DNA from: Lactifluus volemus
Taxonomy: Eukaryota > Basidiomycota > Agaricomycetes > Russulales > Russulaceae
Length of the DNA stretch: 64,000 bases
Assembly: GCA_022376515.1 (NCBI GenBank)
Contig: WTXI01000057.1
Coordinates: forward strand, 62,001-126,000
Direction: 5' to 3'
Shown here: positions 22,312 through 32,872 of the stretch, in pieces
How positions within the stretch are numbered: the first letter of the stretch is position 1
Layout of the letters: the number at the start of each line of letters is the position of its first letter
Notes under the pieces: model-generated
Seen by the model: only the letters and a program-made list of their open reading frames with translations
What the model was told of the DNA's origin: nothing
The model's database searches: none
Position numbers and translations under genes: made by a program

Positions 22312-25300
22312 CTATTTAAATTGATCATGAACATATACTGTAGCCCAATTTGATCCATGTACAAACTTCGTCAGGTCAAGCCAAGTTTCATGTTTTCCTC
22401 CAATCCAGAAAGTGTTGGTTCTATGAAAATACGGTCGGTGGATGTGGGGAATCCACAAAATGAGTTCACTGTGTTCCCCACATATCCAGCCATCAGTATT
22501 GATGAGAAACTTGTTCATCAAATCGATATTCTCAGGCTCAGTTACGGTATCTTCAGTCCTGACAATCTCCACGTGTCTTGTACTGGAGCCCACTCCCCCT
22601 CCGGTTTCGATGTTCCACATACGAATTGTGTGATCTCTTGAGGCTGAGACAATGCGCTGCCCGTCTGGAGAGAATGCAATAGAGTTGACCCGATCGATGT
22701 GTCCAGTAAATGGGCCCGCCATGACATGTCCTGTTACAGCATCCCACATGAGGATCATGCAATCGTCCGATGCCGAGGCGATACATCGCCCATCTGGCGA
22801 GAATGCAACAGAGTTGATCTCGTCAGTATGTCCAATAAATGGGCCTGCTACAAGGTTTCCTGTGGTGGCATCCCACACACGAATTGTGCAATCTCCTGAT
22901 GCGGAGGCGATGCGTCGTCCATCTGGCGAGAATGCAACGGAGTTGACTCGATCAGTGTGTCCGGTAAATGGGCTCGCTACTGCCTCTCCTGTCGCAGTAT
23001 CCCACACGCGAATCGTTTGGTCTCCAGAGGCCGAGGAAATATGCTTCCCATCCGGCGAGAATGCAACAGAAAAAATCCAATCTGTGTGTCCAATGAATGG
23101 GCCCGCCACGACCTCTCCTGTTGTGGCATCCCACATGCGAATTGTGCAATCTCGCGAGGCTGAGGCGACGCGCTTCCCATCCGGCGAGAATGCAACAGAA
23201 AAGACCCAACTAGTGTGTCCAATAAATGGGCCAGCTACAACCCCTCCTGTTGCAGCATCCCACACACGAATCGTGCAGTCTCGCGAAGCTGAGGCAACAC
23301 GGTGCCCATCTGGTGAGAATGCAACAGAAAAGATCCAGTCAGTGCATCCGGCAAGCGCAACGACCTTTCCTGTTGTGGCTTCCCATATGCAAATTGACCG
23401 ATCGAATGAGGCTGAAGCGATACGCTGGCCGTCTGGTGAAAATGCCACAGAAAATACCCAATCCGTGTGTCCAGAAAAGGTCCCTGTTATAACGTCTCCT
23501 GCGGTGGCATTCCATACACCAATCGTGTGATCGAATGAGGCCGAGGCGAGCCGTTTTCCGTCCGATGAGAATGCAACAGAAAAAACCCGATCTGTGTGTC
23601 CATAAAACGGGCCCGCCACGACCTCTCCTGTCGCAGTATCCCACACGCGAATCGTATGATCGAACGAGGCTGAGGCAATGCGCTGCCCATCTGGGGAGAA
23701 TGCAACCGAGTTGACCCGATCAATGTGCCCAATAAATGGGCCCGCTACGGTCTCTCCTGTTGAGGTATCCCACATGCGAATTGTGCCGTCATCTGAAGCC
23801 GAGGCAATATGTTGTCCATGAGGCGAAAATGCGACAGAAAGGACCCAATCTGTGTGTCCAGCAAATGGGCCTGCCAGGGCCGCTCCTGTTGCTGCGTCCC
23901 AAACGCGAACTGTCCGATCTCGCGAGGCCGAGGCGATGCGCTTCCCGTCAGGTGAGAATGCAACAGAAAAGACCCAACTAGTGTGTCCAGTAAATGAGAC
24001 TGCTATAGCCAATCCGGTGGCAGCATCCCACATACGAATTGTGCAATCTCGCGAGGCGGAGGCGATGTGCTTGGCATCCGGGGAGAATGTAGCAAAGAAG
24101 ACCCAACTGGTGTGTCCCATAAATGGGCCCGCTACGACCTCTCCTGTTATGGCATCCCACACGCGAATCGTATAATCATCTGAAGCCGAGGTGATGCGCT
24201 GTCCGTCCGGCGAGAACGCAACAGAATTCACACAACCGGTGTGTCCAGTAAATGGGCCCGTTACAATCTCCCCAGTTATGGCATCCCACACCCGAATCGT
24301 ATAATCGCGTGAGGCCGAAGCAATGTGCTGCCCGTCCGGCGAGAATGCAACAGACTCAACTGATTGGTCATGTGCCTGGATGGTCATTTCCAATGCTGGC
24401 CAGCGAGACAACTGTCCGCATTCCAAAGTTGTGCCAGGGAATAGGTGAAGGTAATGCTCGAGGATGCGAGAAGAGGATGGTGCGAAAGGTAGAGCAGATA
24501 AATATATATGTGGGGCGCTCCTTGCTATCGCCATCCCAAAATACCGCACAAACGCGAACGCATCATCCACCAACGCCAGCAGATTCTCCACCTCCATTTG
24601 GGGAGACTGTTCGAATTATATCCAATAGTCATTATATGTCATCTGTAATCATAGGATGTGCCTACCTTCCGCCGGGCGGACCACAACCATGTTCTCAGAG
24701 ATGCCAATGCTGGAGAAGCGAGACCCACACTGTTATTGATGCTAAGCACTTCCAGCCAAAACAGAAACTTTTTCTCGAACAGGTTTCGAAGTTTCGTGAA
24801 GAGATCCCGCTTGAAGGCCACATGTTCTAAATGATTGCCCCAAAAAACGCAGGCATACGATAGAGCAGGAGGGATATATTTGGTAATTCGAGATTCTAAG
24901 TCTGAGACATCTCTATTCGCGAGATAGGACGAGTTGAGTTTGCAAATGTTGAATTTAAGGTTGTCGAGCATTAAACCAAGGCAAGAATGTGCCAGCTGGT
25001 GGTGGGCCTTACTGAAGTCAACATGAAATATCCCACTCTTCTCATCAGCCAGAAAGTCCTGGAATGAGGTATGGAGAGGAATGATTGGCTGGGTTCCATC
25101 TGATGAAGTGATGTTACTCAGCACTGAGCCGAGGTGATGAAGCATTTGGAGGACGCGATCAGAATCTTCGGGGTCAGGATCCTCACAGCCATCTTTAGGT
25201 GCATGTCGACGAAGGGAAATCAGGGAATTGATACTGAGGGGCTCGACGGCAGCAAAAAGCTGTCCCATGACTGATCGAAATAGAGTCTGTGCTGCAGGCG

Positions 25301-27493
25301 GTTTGAAGTACCCCTCGAGAACTTCTTCGTATAACTGATCCAGCGGATCTTGTCCATCGCGATCTCGAGAGTGTCCCAACAAGCGCTGTACGACCTCTTT
25401 CCTGCTAAATCCGAAACTAGGAGGAGGGTTATTTATAAACCCGGTTGCGACCGCTGCCCATTGAAACAAGCCCTCCGCAGCCCTGGCCAGTTCTCCGCCA
25501 TGGTCGTTGAACACGTCCGGAGGGAGCTCCTTCGTGAGATACATGCCAATATCTTTCTCTGTCCTGGCAGCCAGCTTGGCGTCATTCATATAGAGGATGT
25601 TGATGGATGGCGCCTTGGCGAATGCATGTTCGATACCATTTTCTGGCCTTGAGGTGACTAGTATCCTGAATTCCGATGGGAGGTCCACGAGACGCTGAGC
25701 AAGAAATGTGTGTAAACCAATATTGCCTATTGCATCTCCACTCTCGTCCAATGCGTCGATCACAATAAAAATTGGACCAGGGAGTAGCAGGTTCTTGAGC
25801 GGTTCGAGAAGAAGGCACTCGAAAAGTGTACGATAGTCTCGAGTACTACGAAGGGACGATTTATCCTTGACCACCCTCCCAACCGCATGTTTGAACGCAG
25901 GATTGCGATCAGAGAGATCCCGAGCAAGTGTCGTGAAGAGCTGGTAAGCATCCTCTTTGGAACCCTCCTTCCGCAAGAAAGCAAAGTAAGAACCGAGACA
26001 TTTGTTATCGAAGCGACGGGCAACCTCATGGACTATCGAGGATTTACCTGTGCCTGCTTGGCCAAGGAGAACAAGCCCACGGTTAGATTCCGGATTCTCA
26101 ACCCAATTGATAATATAATCCAGGAAGTCTTCTCGTGTGCCCGCAAGACAGCGTTTTTCATCCCCGAATCGCCAACCTCCTTTATAAGGCAGTTCCCTGA
26201 TTATTCCACCTAATTCTGTGTGCCCTGTCAGACTAACAATCCGACAGCCTTATGAGCAATTACTCACCAGCTTCCAGCACAGCAATCTCAACAATGACGG
26301 TAGCATAGGCAAGGAACTTGCCTCGCAGTCGAACAAGGTTGGTGCGGTATTGTTCAACATTTTCATCAATTAGGCCGACGATATTTTTCAAAGCCCGTCT
26401 TCCTGTGAACCGTTAGTTTATGATGAACGGCCACCGAGAAACGTCAAGACGACGTACCAACATGCACATCCTCTGCATACGATCTGATAAACCTCGCACA
26501 TTCGGAGACACACTCGAGCATCTCCTCGAGGATTATTGCTTGCCTAGACTCCGGGTTGAGGCTTCTCAAGGCGTCAGCCCCCTCTGCAAATTCGAATGCA
26601 TCGCGTATCGCTTCAAGTAGTGTTTCGACATTGTCATCACGTTGAACCTGCTGTATCAGAGTCTGGCCACAATTTGAGAAAGAAAGTAAGTACTCCAAGA
26701 AGGCCAGCAGACGAACCTCGGGGATCTTTGAGAGTAAACTCCATGCTAGACTTGCATAGGGGTTCAGCTAAAGAGCGGAAGGTTACTCAGCGAACTTCAC
26801 TGGATGGGCAATTAGACATACTGCTGCAATTGGACGGACTGTATCCATCACCCTCTTGATTATATGAATGACAAATTTCCATTTTTGAATTGTATCGATA
26901 ATATCGATAGCTTCCTCGGCGCGACGAAGAGCAGTATGTGACACCTCTATCTGGCTGTGCGCCACTGGTCGCACAAGAGCGTCGCTCGCAACAGGTAGGT
27001 GATTTGTCTCATCTAAAGGAGATACAAGAGTGGTTGTTTCGGGCTGTATTGTTTCAACGTTCGTTTTAACAGTGGGGCGCTCAGAATGTTCAGCAACAGC
27101 GTTGTCTAGATCGGCCGTAGTCGGATTCAGGGTGTTCGCTGCGCCGGTCAGAGAAGAATTCAAGTTCGTTAACATGGTAATAGTTAGGGAGAGTGTGACC
27201 GGCTCCGTTGGATGTATAACATCACCGGAACTGCTAAAGATGACTTGAAGTTCTACAAGTAAGATGATCAGCCAGGGGTATGTAAGAATTGTAAGAACTA
27301 GACGAACCGCGTCGAGGTTCACAAGCTATCTCCTGCCTTCCAACAAGGATGTCTGTCCACATGATGCTCTTTGCGTAAAGAGATACTATGATGAGAGGGA
27401 GTGGTTGTAAAGCACTGCATGGGGACTTAGTTATATGGAAGAACAGAAGTACGAGATGAGATTTCTCACAATGTGTCGACGTTCTCGTTCCAT
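22312..27493 (-). CDS. NLR B: NACHT-WD40 STAND NTPase, 14 WD blades
   Basis: Exons: 27493-27470 (tentative, MERERRHI), 27325-26822, 26767-26717, 26662-26458, 26402-26268, 26224-24666, 24606-22312, in phase throughout, about 1590 aa. The first long exon has no ATG, so an upstream exon is needed; its 144-nt intron is the weakest part. Order: hydrophobic N-terminal segment, a Thr/Pro-rich insert of about 55 residues absent from A, C and D, helical region, NACHT with Walker A GQAGTGKSS (about residue 361) and Walker B FIVIDALDE (about 456), then 14 WD40 blades (about 910-1495) and the tail with GELILWIPHIHRP. It is more divergent than A, C and D are from one another. It lacks the 22-nt microexon; a 43-nt intron (26267-26225) takes its place. 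Role as for fungal NLRs: ligand-gated cell-death or incompatibility signalling (inference). Confidence 0.85.
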
Positions 27494-28326
27494 TCCACAC
27501 GTTGGGACGCACTCTGCACAGATCGAGTGCGCCACGTTCTTTCCCCGACGGTTACAGTAGCATAGAATCGACCTTGTTTCCGAAGGAGGCTCTTGGGACG
27601 GGGAAGATTGTACGCTCCGAGGACTGGCGAGGGGGAACGGTTTAATTCTCATCAACGGGATGATAAAGATACGCACCGGTGACCCGAAACCTCGAGTTAT
27701 CGGGAACTGGACTACGACTGTCATTGATGGCGGAGGACATAGGCGGAAGTGTTAGATAAGAGAAGGGTTTGAGAGACTTTGGCCAGGACGGATGGGAACT
27801 GTCGCTTCCGAGTCCACGGTGTTTCTCACGCCCTTCCTCAGGGCTATTTCTCACCCACAGTGTAACCGTCGTAATACAAGAAGATGATAATAAGATCGCC
27901 TATAATAGGATCACGTCTACGTTATATCGCACGTATTGTAAAAGATACTGTAGCTCTAGCCACACGGTGCGCATTGTAGCCTCACGTAAGGCCAACTGTG
28001 ATGCCATGTTCCTAACCTATCCGAGTCTTTACATGCTTTACACCTCGGGCTCGGTACAGTCTTCATGTTCATCGAAAGGGGAACGAAGGCGTCCAATGGG
28101 ACGGATATTATACAAACTACAAGGGGGGCCTCATCACGCTGGCAAACGCGTACGGCGTCTGGTTCGAAATTGAACTCCAAAACAACGCCTATGTAGCCAA
28201 ACGCGTAGCCCGAAACGCCCCACCCAAATCACCGTAGAAAAACAATACCAGTCACTCTTTCCCCCCATAATCTACCAAACCGACTCTTCTCAATATGCGA
28301 CCTAGCAAGCTGGGCCGCGCCTGATG
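27494..28326. other. Gap with an unidentified coding remnant (about 28040-28237, plus strand)
   Basis: The left part is the 5' region of NLR B, sharing with the other NLRs a GATACGYACCRGTGACC-like motif near 27667-27685. Near 28088-28237 a plus-strand frame reads VQWDGYYTNYKGG and FEIELQNNAYVAKRVARNA before a stop at 28235-28237. It looks protein-like but has no clear start, and I do not recognise the family. Confidence 0.3.
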
Positions 28327-29005
28327 TCAGGAGTTGTTGCTTTGATTGTCCTCGGCCGCGAAAGATAGTGAGATCGAGTTCACACAATGACGCTCATTGG
28401 CTGCACAACGGACCCCATCAGCGTCTCACCAACGAGAATAAATGATGGAGGATCACTTGGGGTTTTGTGTCCCTCTCCCTTGAACACATGGCCGAGGTGA
28501 CCCCCACAAGCAGTACAGGTGATCTCCGTGCGGACCATACCGAGCGAACGGTCCTCGTGGCGGGATACAGCGCCAGGAATGGCTGGAAGAAGCTAAATCA
28601 ACTGCATAAGACAGTGAGAAGGATGCTCACCATCAAAAAAGGCTGGCCAGCCGCAGCCACTATCATACTTGGTGTTACTCTTGTAAAGCGGTGTGTCGCA
28701 AGCTGCGCAGGTGTAAATCCCAGCTGCATTGTTATGCTCGTATTCTCCCGTCCCGGGAGGCTCAGTACCCTTCATTCGGAGTACCCTGAACTGCACGCAT
28801 GTATATAAGACGGAGCCGATAAGGATGAGTAGACTCGGATTGGAGGTACCTGCTCTGGGGAGAGGATTGCCCGCCATTCTTCGTTGGACTTGACCTTGTT
28901 AATACCAGACATTGTCCGAATAGCAAATATCTTGGAGTGGGATGGTGCGATAAAGACAAGACGACGACGAAGAAAATGTTTGTAAGATGCGCAGTTGAAC
29001 ATCAT
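28327..29005 (-). CDS. msrB: Peptide-methionine (R)-S-oxide reductase (MsrB)
   Basis: Four exons: 29005-28850, 28790-28631, 28582-28457, 28400-28327, with introns of 59, 48 and 56 nt, all in phase. The product reduces methionine-R-sulfoxide in proteins during oxidative-stress repair. Visible family features: [14 protein letters not shown], the two zinc-binding CXXC pairs (CAAC and CTAC), [16 protein letters not shown], and the catalytic cysteine in [11 protein letters not shown]. The first 30 residues are basic and hydrophobic (YKHFLRRRL), as in a mitochondrial presequence, and an inner Met (MSGINKVK) could yield a cytosolic form. It is divergently paired with the RRN5-like gene 165 bp away. 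Confidence 0.93.
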
Positions 29006-29170
29006 GTGCAGCTTGAATAAGCTTCAATTTCTGTGCCTGTCACTCAACAACCCATTGCTCATACAACTAAGTTCACTGGCGGATTGGATGTATCTAGTCA
29101 GGGTGCGTTTATTTCCTTATTTTATACCTATTGTATCTGGATCAACCATGACCCTCAAGAAGCCTTCAAA
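29006..29170. promoter_or_regulatory. Divergent promoter between MsrB and RRN5-like genes
   Basis: The 165 bp between the two start codons must hold both promoters or 5' leaders. The RRN5-side frame stays open upstream to 29033, so a longer N-terminus is possible; no clear TATA element is seen. Confidence 0.5.
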
Positions 29171-31504
29171 ATGGCAGATACAACTGGCTCGGATGAGGAG
29201 CGGAGTCCCCCCCTAACAGCAGCACCCGAAATTGACATGACCTATCTCACTTCCCACCTTCCCACTCACATCGCTACCACGCACCACCACCTCACCGGCG
29301 CCCCTGAGTCACCCGAACCACCGTACTCCCCATCGTTCTTTCCACCAACAGGCTACTGGACCTCCGCCGAGAAAGCGCTCTTCTTTCATGCACTGAGCAC
29401 CTACTCTCGTCTCCGCCCAGACCTCATCGCTGCCAGCATCGGTACCAAGTCCACAGCCGATGTCGTGGTTTACCTCGCCCTATTACGCGAAGGTGCCAGC
29501 AGTACCGACAACGGAGGAATGATGATCGCGCGCGAGCAGTACCCGGCTGCATACGAAGTCTCTCCTGCGCTCATAGCATTTGAAGATGCGCAAGCGAGGC
29601 TTATCAGCATTGCCGAGCCAGCGCTAACAGAGGCGAAGAGCGAAGCTGCGCGTGCGGAGGTTGCATGTGCCATGCGGAACGGGATGCGCGCGCGGAGGGG
29701 CGAGGGCCAAGTGGATCAGAAGCGTGACCGGGAGCGCCAGCGAGAGCGCAAGGAGGCGTTTGAGCGGTGGCTTGCGGAGCGTGAGGTTGAGTGGCGTAAG
29801 GAGGACGTGTTGGAGCGGTTGGATGCCGCTCTGCTGATGGTTATGGATCGGGTGCTACGTTTGGATGAGGAGACGAGGGAGGGGCAGGAGGAGGGGAAAT
29901 CCGCCGCTAAGTCATCATCAGCAACTCATCGTCCTCGCGCATCTTCCTACGCTGGAGAGTCGGATATTTCATCCCCAACCCATTCTCCTCATGACGCCAA
30001 TGACGACCACGTGGGGCACGATGACCCTGGCCCTAACCTAATTGACCTCTCCCCCGCATCGCGCAGGCGTACCTACAAGCGGCTCTATATGCGACGTAAG
30101 CGCGCCGAGGCAACTGGCGGCATTGCTCAGCTTGACCATGCCCGTCTCAAGCCAGGACGCAAGGCAAGCACGTCGGGCAACAAGTCCAACCGTCTCGAAC
30201 ACGAGAACAGCGGTGACGAGCGAAATTCGAAACGGCAGGAGCTACAGAAACAGCATGCGCCTGGCGAGACGCGCCCGTACAAGGTCCAACACGAGCTTGA
30301 GCAGCTCGGGATAGACGCCGAGTACCTGGGGGAGAATGGCCTGGGGTTATTCCATTTGAGTGCGCTAGGCCGCCTCATGCAGTGCGTCCCGTCCCGATAC
30401 ATCTACGCTTCCTGGCGCTGATAAATGATGCTCGGTGTCTTTTGTATCTGTTCACGCGGATGTAGCCTGTACCCCCGCCTAGACGCGTCGCAACCTGCAG
30501 GCGTCACAGAGTCCATCGCGACAGGGACGATTCAAGCACTGCACACCCTTGTCGTACAATTCACGCGTGACATCGTCCGGCGTGCCATCGTGCTTCGCGA
30601 ACTCGACTTTTCCCTGCGTGGACACACTAAAGTGTGGCGCCTTGGTGAGCGGTCCATCCGCTCACCACATGTACACCGTGCGTTGGAGCTTCGTGGAAGC
30701 GCATTGATGAGCAAGCGTGATCATTTTGGGGCGCTGTTGGAGCAGTTCTCGGAAGGCGAGGCGAGCTCTGAAGAGGACACTGACGACGACGTACCACTGG
30801 CAGTCACTGTGCCCTTGCGGATGATGAAGGCTAAGGCCGTCCCCAGTACGGAGGACGGAGATGGCGACAGTGATGGTGGTAGCGGAGGCGAGCAGCAACA
30901 GCAACGACACGCCGGAATTGGTAGGGACGAGCAACCGCGCGTGGATGCTGCACTACGCTGGTCCCATACCCATCGCGCAATGTATACTCCATTTGTGTAC
31001 GCCCCCGACATGATCGCGCCGGCCCACCCATTTGGAGTTTATGCACCCGGCACGACGCCCGAGACTCTGGCACCCTTGACAAGCTCGCGTACCCCAGCAG
31101 ATGAGGACACCAGATATGAAGACGACGACGAGGAGGATTTCATGCCCTCGGAGACGGACAAGGAGGCATTAGAGATGGAGTCGTCCGCTGAGGCCCGACT
31201 CGAGGTGGCTGATGCGCGCGCAGCTGCGGAGTACGAGGCTTGCGTGTGGCGTGAGCTACGGGGCAGCCACGACGGCGACGGCATGGGCGCGCGTCTGCGG
31301 AGACGGAAAAGGCGGCGTGCGGATGCAGAGGCGGCAGTGGATGATGACCATCACTCGGTGCGTTCGGCGCGTAAGCGCAAGAAAGTTGCACTCGGGGGAG
31401 ACGGGACGAGACCAGCAGATATGGACAATAGTCCAGATGGTGTCAGGGTGAAGAGTGCAGCAGTGATTGAAAGCTCTGATTCGGACGGCGAGTATTTGGG
31501 TTGA
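29171..31504 (+). CDS. RRN5-like RNA polymerase I transcription factor (SANT-type)
   Basis: Two exons, 29171-30381 and 30466-31504, joined in phase across an 84-nt intron with donor GTGCGT; about 749 aa. Without the splice the first frame would stop at 30421. Residues 50-105 carry the SANT/Myb-like region typical of Rrn5 (GYWTSAEKALFFHAL, SRLRPDLIA, then a conserved VVVYLALLRE). Rrn5 is part of the upstream activating factor that recruits Pol I to rDNA promoters in yeast. Further features are a charged coiled-coil stretch (about 190-250), a basic RRRTYKRLYMRRKR segment, LGLFHLSALGRLM before the intron, and a very acidic C-terminus with EDDDEEDF and a nuclear-type RRRKRRR cluster. The family call is from motif memory. 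From codon 150 on, the gene is duplicated in broken form at 38025-39998. Confidence 0.68.
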
Positions 31505-32715
31505 GCTTTGTTATATTGTGTATAGGTTTCATTAATAGTATCATTCATACATTGGCATGGTCGTTCTTTGATTTCGATAGGGCGGCCGCCTGGAGGAGAA
31601 CGTGGTCTGGATACGCTACTAGTAGGCGGCTTCCCGTCTGCATCGAGCGACTCAAGTCGTTCATATCGAGCCATCGTTTATTAGAGTACGTCACGGTGTG
31701 GCATACACATACACAACAGAATCGCGCACAAGACTTGTTATTCGACACGGGCCTAGTCCTTTGCGATCAGGGCGCCGTAACACCATCCCCTCCCTCTAAC
31801 TTATCATGAGTCACTTTCCTGGCTGAAGACAATTGACAATACTCGTAGACGTGAAGACCGTCATTATGAAAACATCCAGTCATCCATGTATCCGCGTCAA
31901 TCTGGGCCTGAAAGTCGAGGTAACATCCCCTAGTCCGATATCCCGCTCGAGTTGCGAGAGCGATTGTGTGTCTCGCCGGCCATGGGGAGGAAGACAGATA
32001 TCATCTGAGGATGCCACAGTGATCGAATTGAATGACTAGAACTGATACAATGTACATTAGACTGGCCCATCATCATGACAACGATGAGAGGGGAGGAAGA
32101 GACAAGCCCTCGCAGCATGTCTTGCCCGGCAATCACTCAAAAGTCGATACGATTCACATCGCTAGAAGAACAAGCTGGATGGTCCAAAGTAGACATCTCA
32201 CATCTGTAAGGAACAACGGGTGCCAGGTGGCACGACGCCACAGTGCGCCCGCTCTTCATTGGCGCTTGTTTCACTCAAGATTTCATCCTCCCTCGTTCTC
32301 ACCTGTATTCCTGTCTACGAAACATCCATCGATAGCTACGATTAATCTCTCCCAAGAACACACTCAGATGATCCCGAATTTGTACGCTATCGTCTCTCAC
32401 CCGATGATCCCCAACGTTAACCATTAAGCATTACTACGTCTCAGGCTTCAAACCTCCGCAATAGGGTAAAACCAGTCACCTCCATTCCATTACAATATTT
32501 TCCCACATAACTGTCTTCGAACAGCACTCAGGCCAGCGAATCCAAACGGAGCTCGCTTCAACTCGAGGTCACTGGTACGTATCTTGGTGACGATAAGGAT
32601 TATAATAAATTATTTTTTCCCTATCAGTCCTCAGGGCGGACAACCTCCCCCTTCTCAAGACCCGACTTAGAAAAGAAAGACGATATTATGTTAAAGTGAC
32701 AGTCGGGGAGAGAAC
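31505..32715. other. Intergenic upstream of NLR C
   Basis: Holds the RRN5 3' region and the promoter side of NLR C. Its right half (from about 32240) is shared with the region before NLR D and, inverted, with that before NLR A. No gene is seen. This is the left counterpart of 39999-41238. Confidence 0.5.
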
Positions 32716-32817
32716 ATGGCAGACTCGATCCATGCGGAGCGTGGCGCAACGCGTGGAGTGGAACGAGAACGTCGGCGCCTTGTGGGAGGATCTCATATTT
32801 CTTTTATTCCTGTTTAA
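32716..32817 (+). promoter_or_regulatory. Conserved upstream ORF of NLR C (33 codons)
   Basis: The ORF reads MADSIHAERG and ends HISFIPV. It has one codon more than the ORF before D, so the indel keeps the frame. It ends 55 nt before the chosen NLR start. Alternative: a first exon joined by a splice I could not place. Confidence 0.45.
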
Positions 32818-32872
32818 AACTGAATCTCCTGCAGCGCCGTACAACCACTCTCCACTATTACAGTTTCTCTTT

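Noticed and set aside
22600..24400. Regular spacing of about 129 bp suggesting a satellite or CRISPR-like array
   Set aside because: The period equals one 43-residue WD40 unit of NLR B; there are no spacers and the reading frame is continuous.
30425..30465. Second RRN5 exon as an independent gene starting at MMLGVFCICS
   Set aside because: The upstream exon splices into it in phase at 30466, and the stretch MMLGVFCICSRGCS lies inside the intron.
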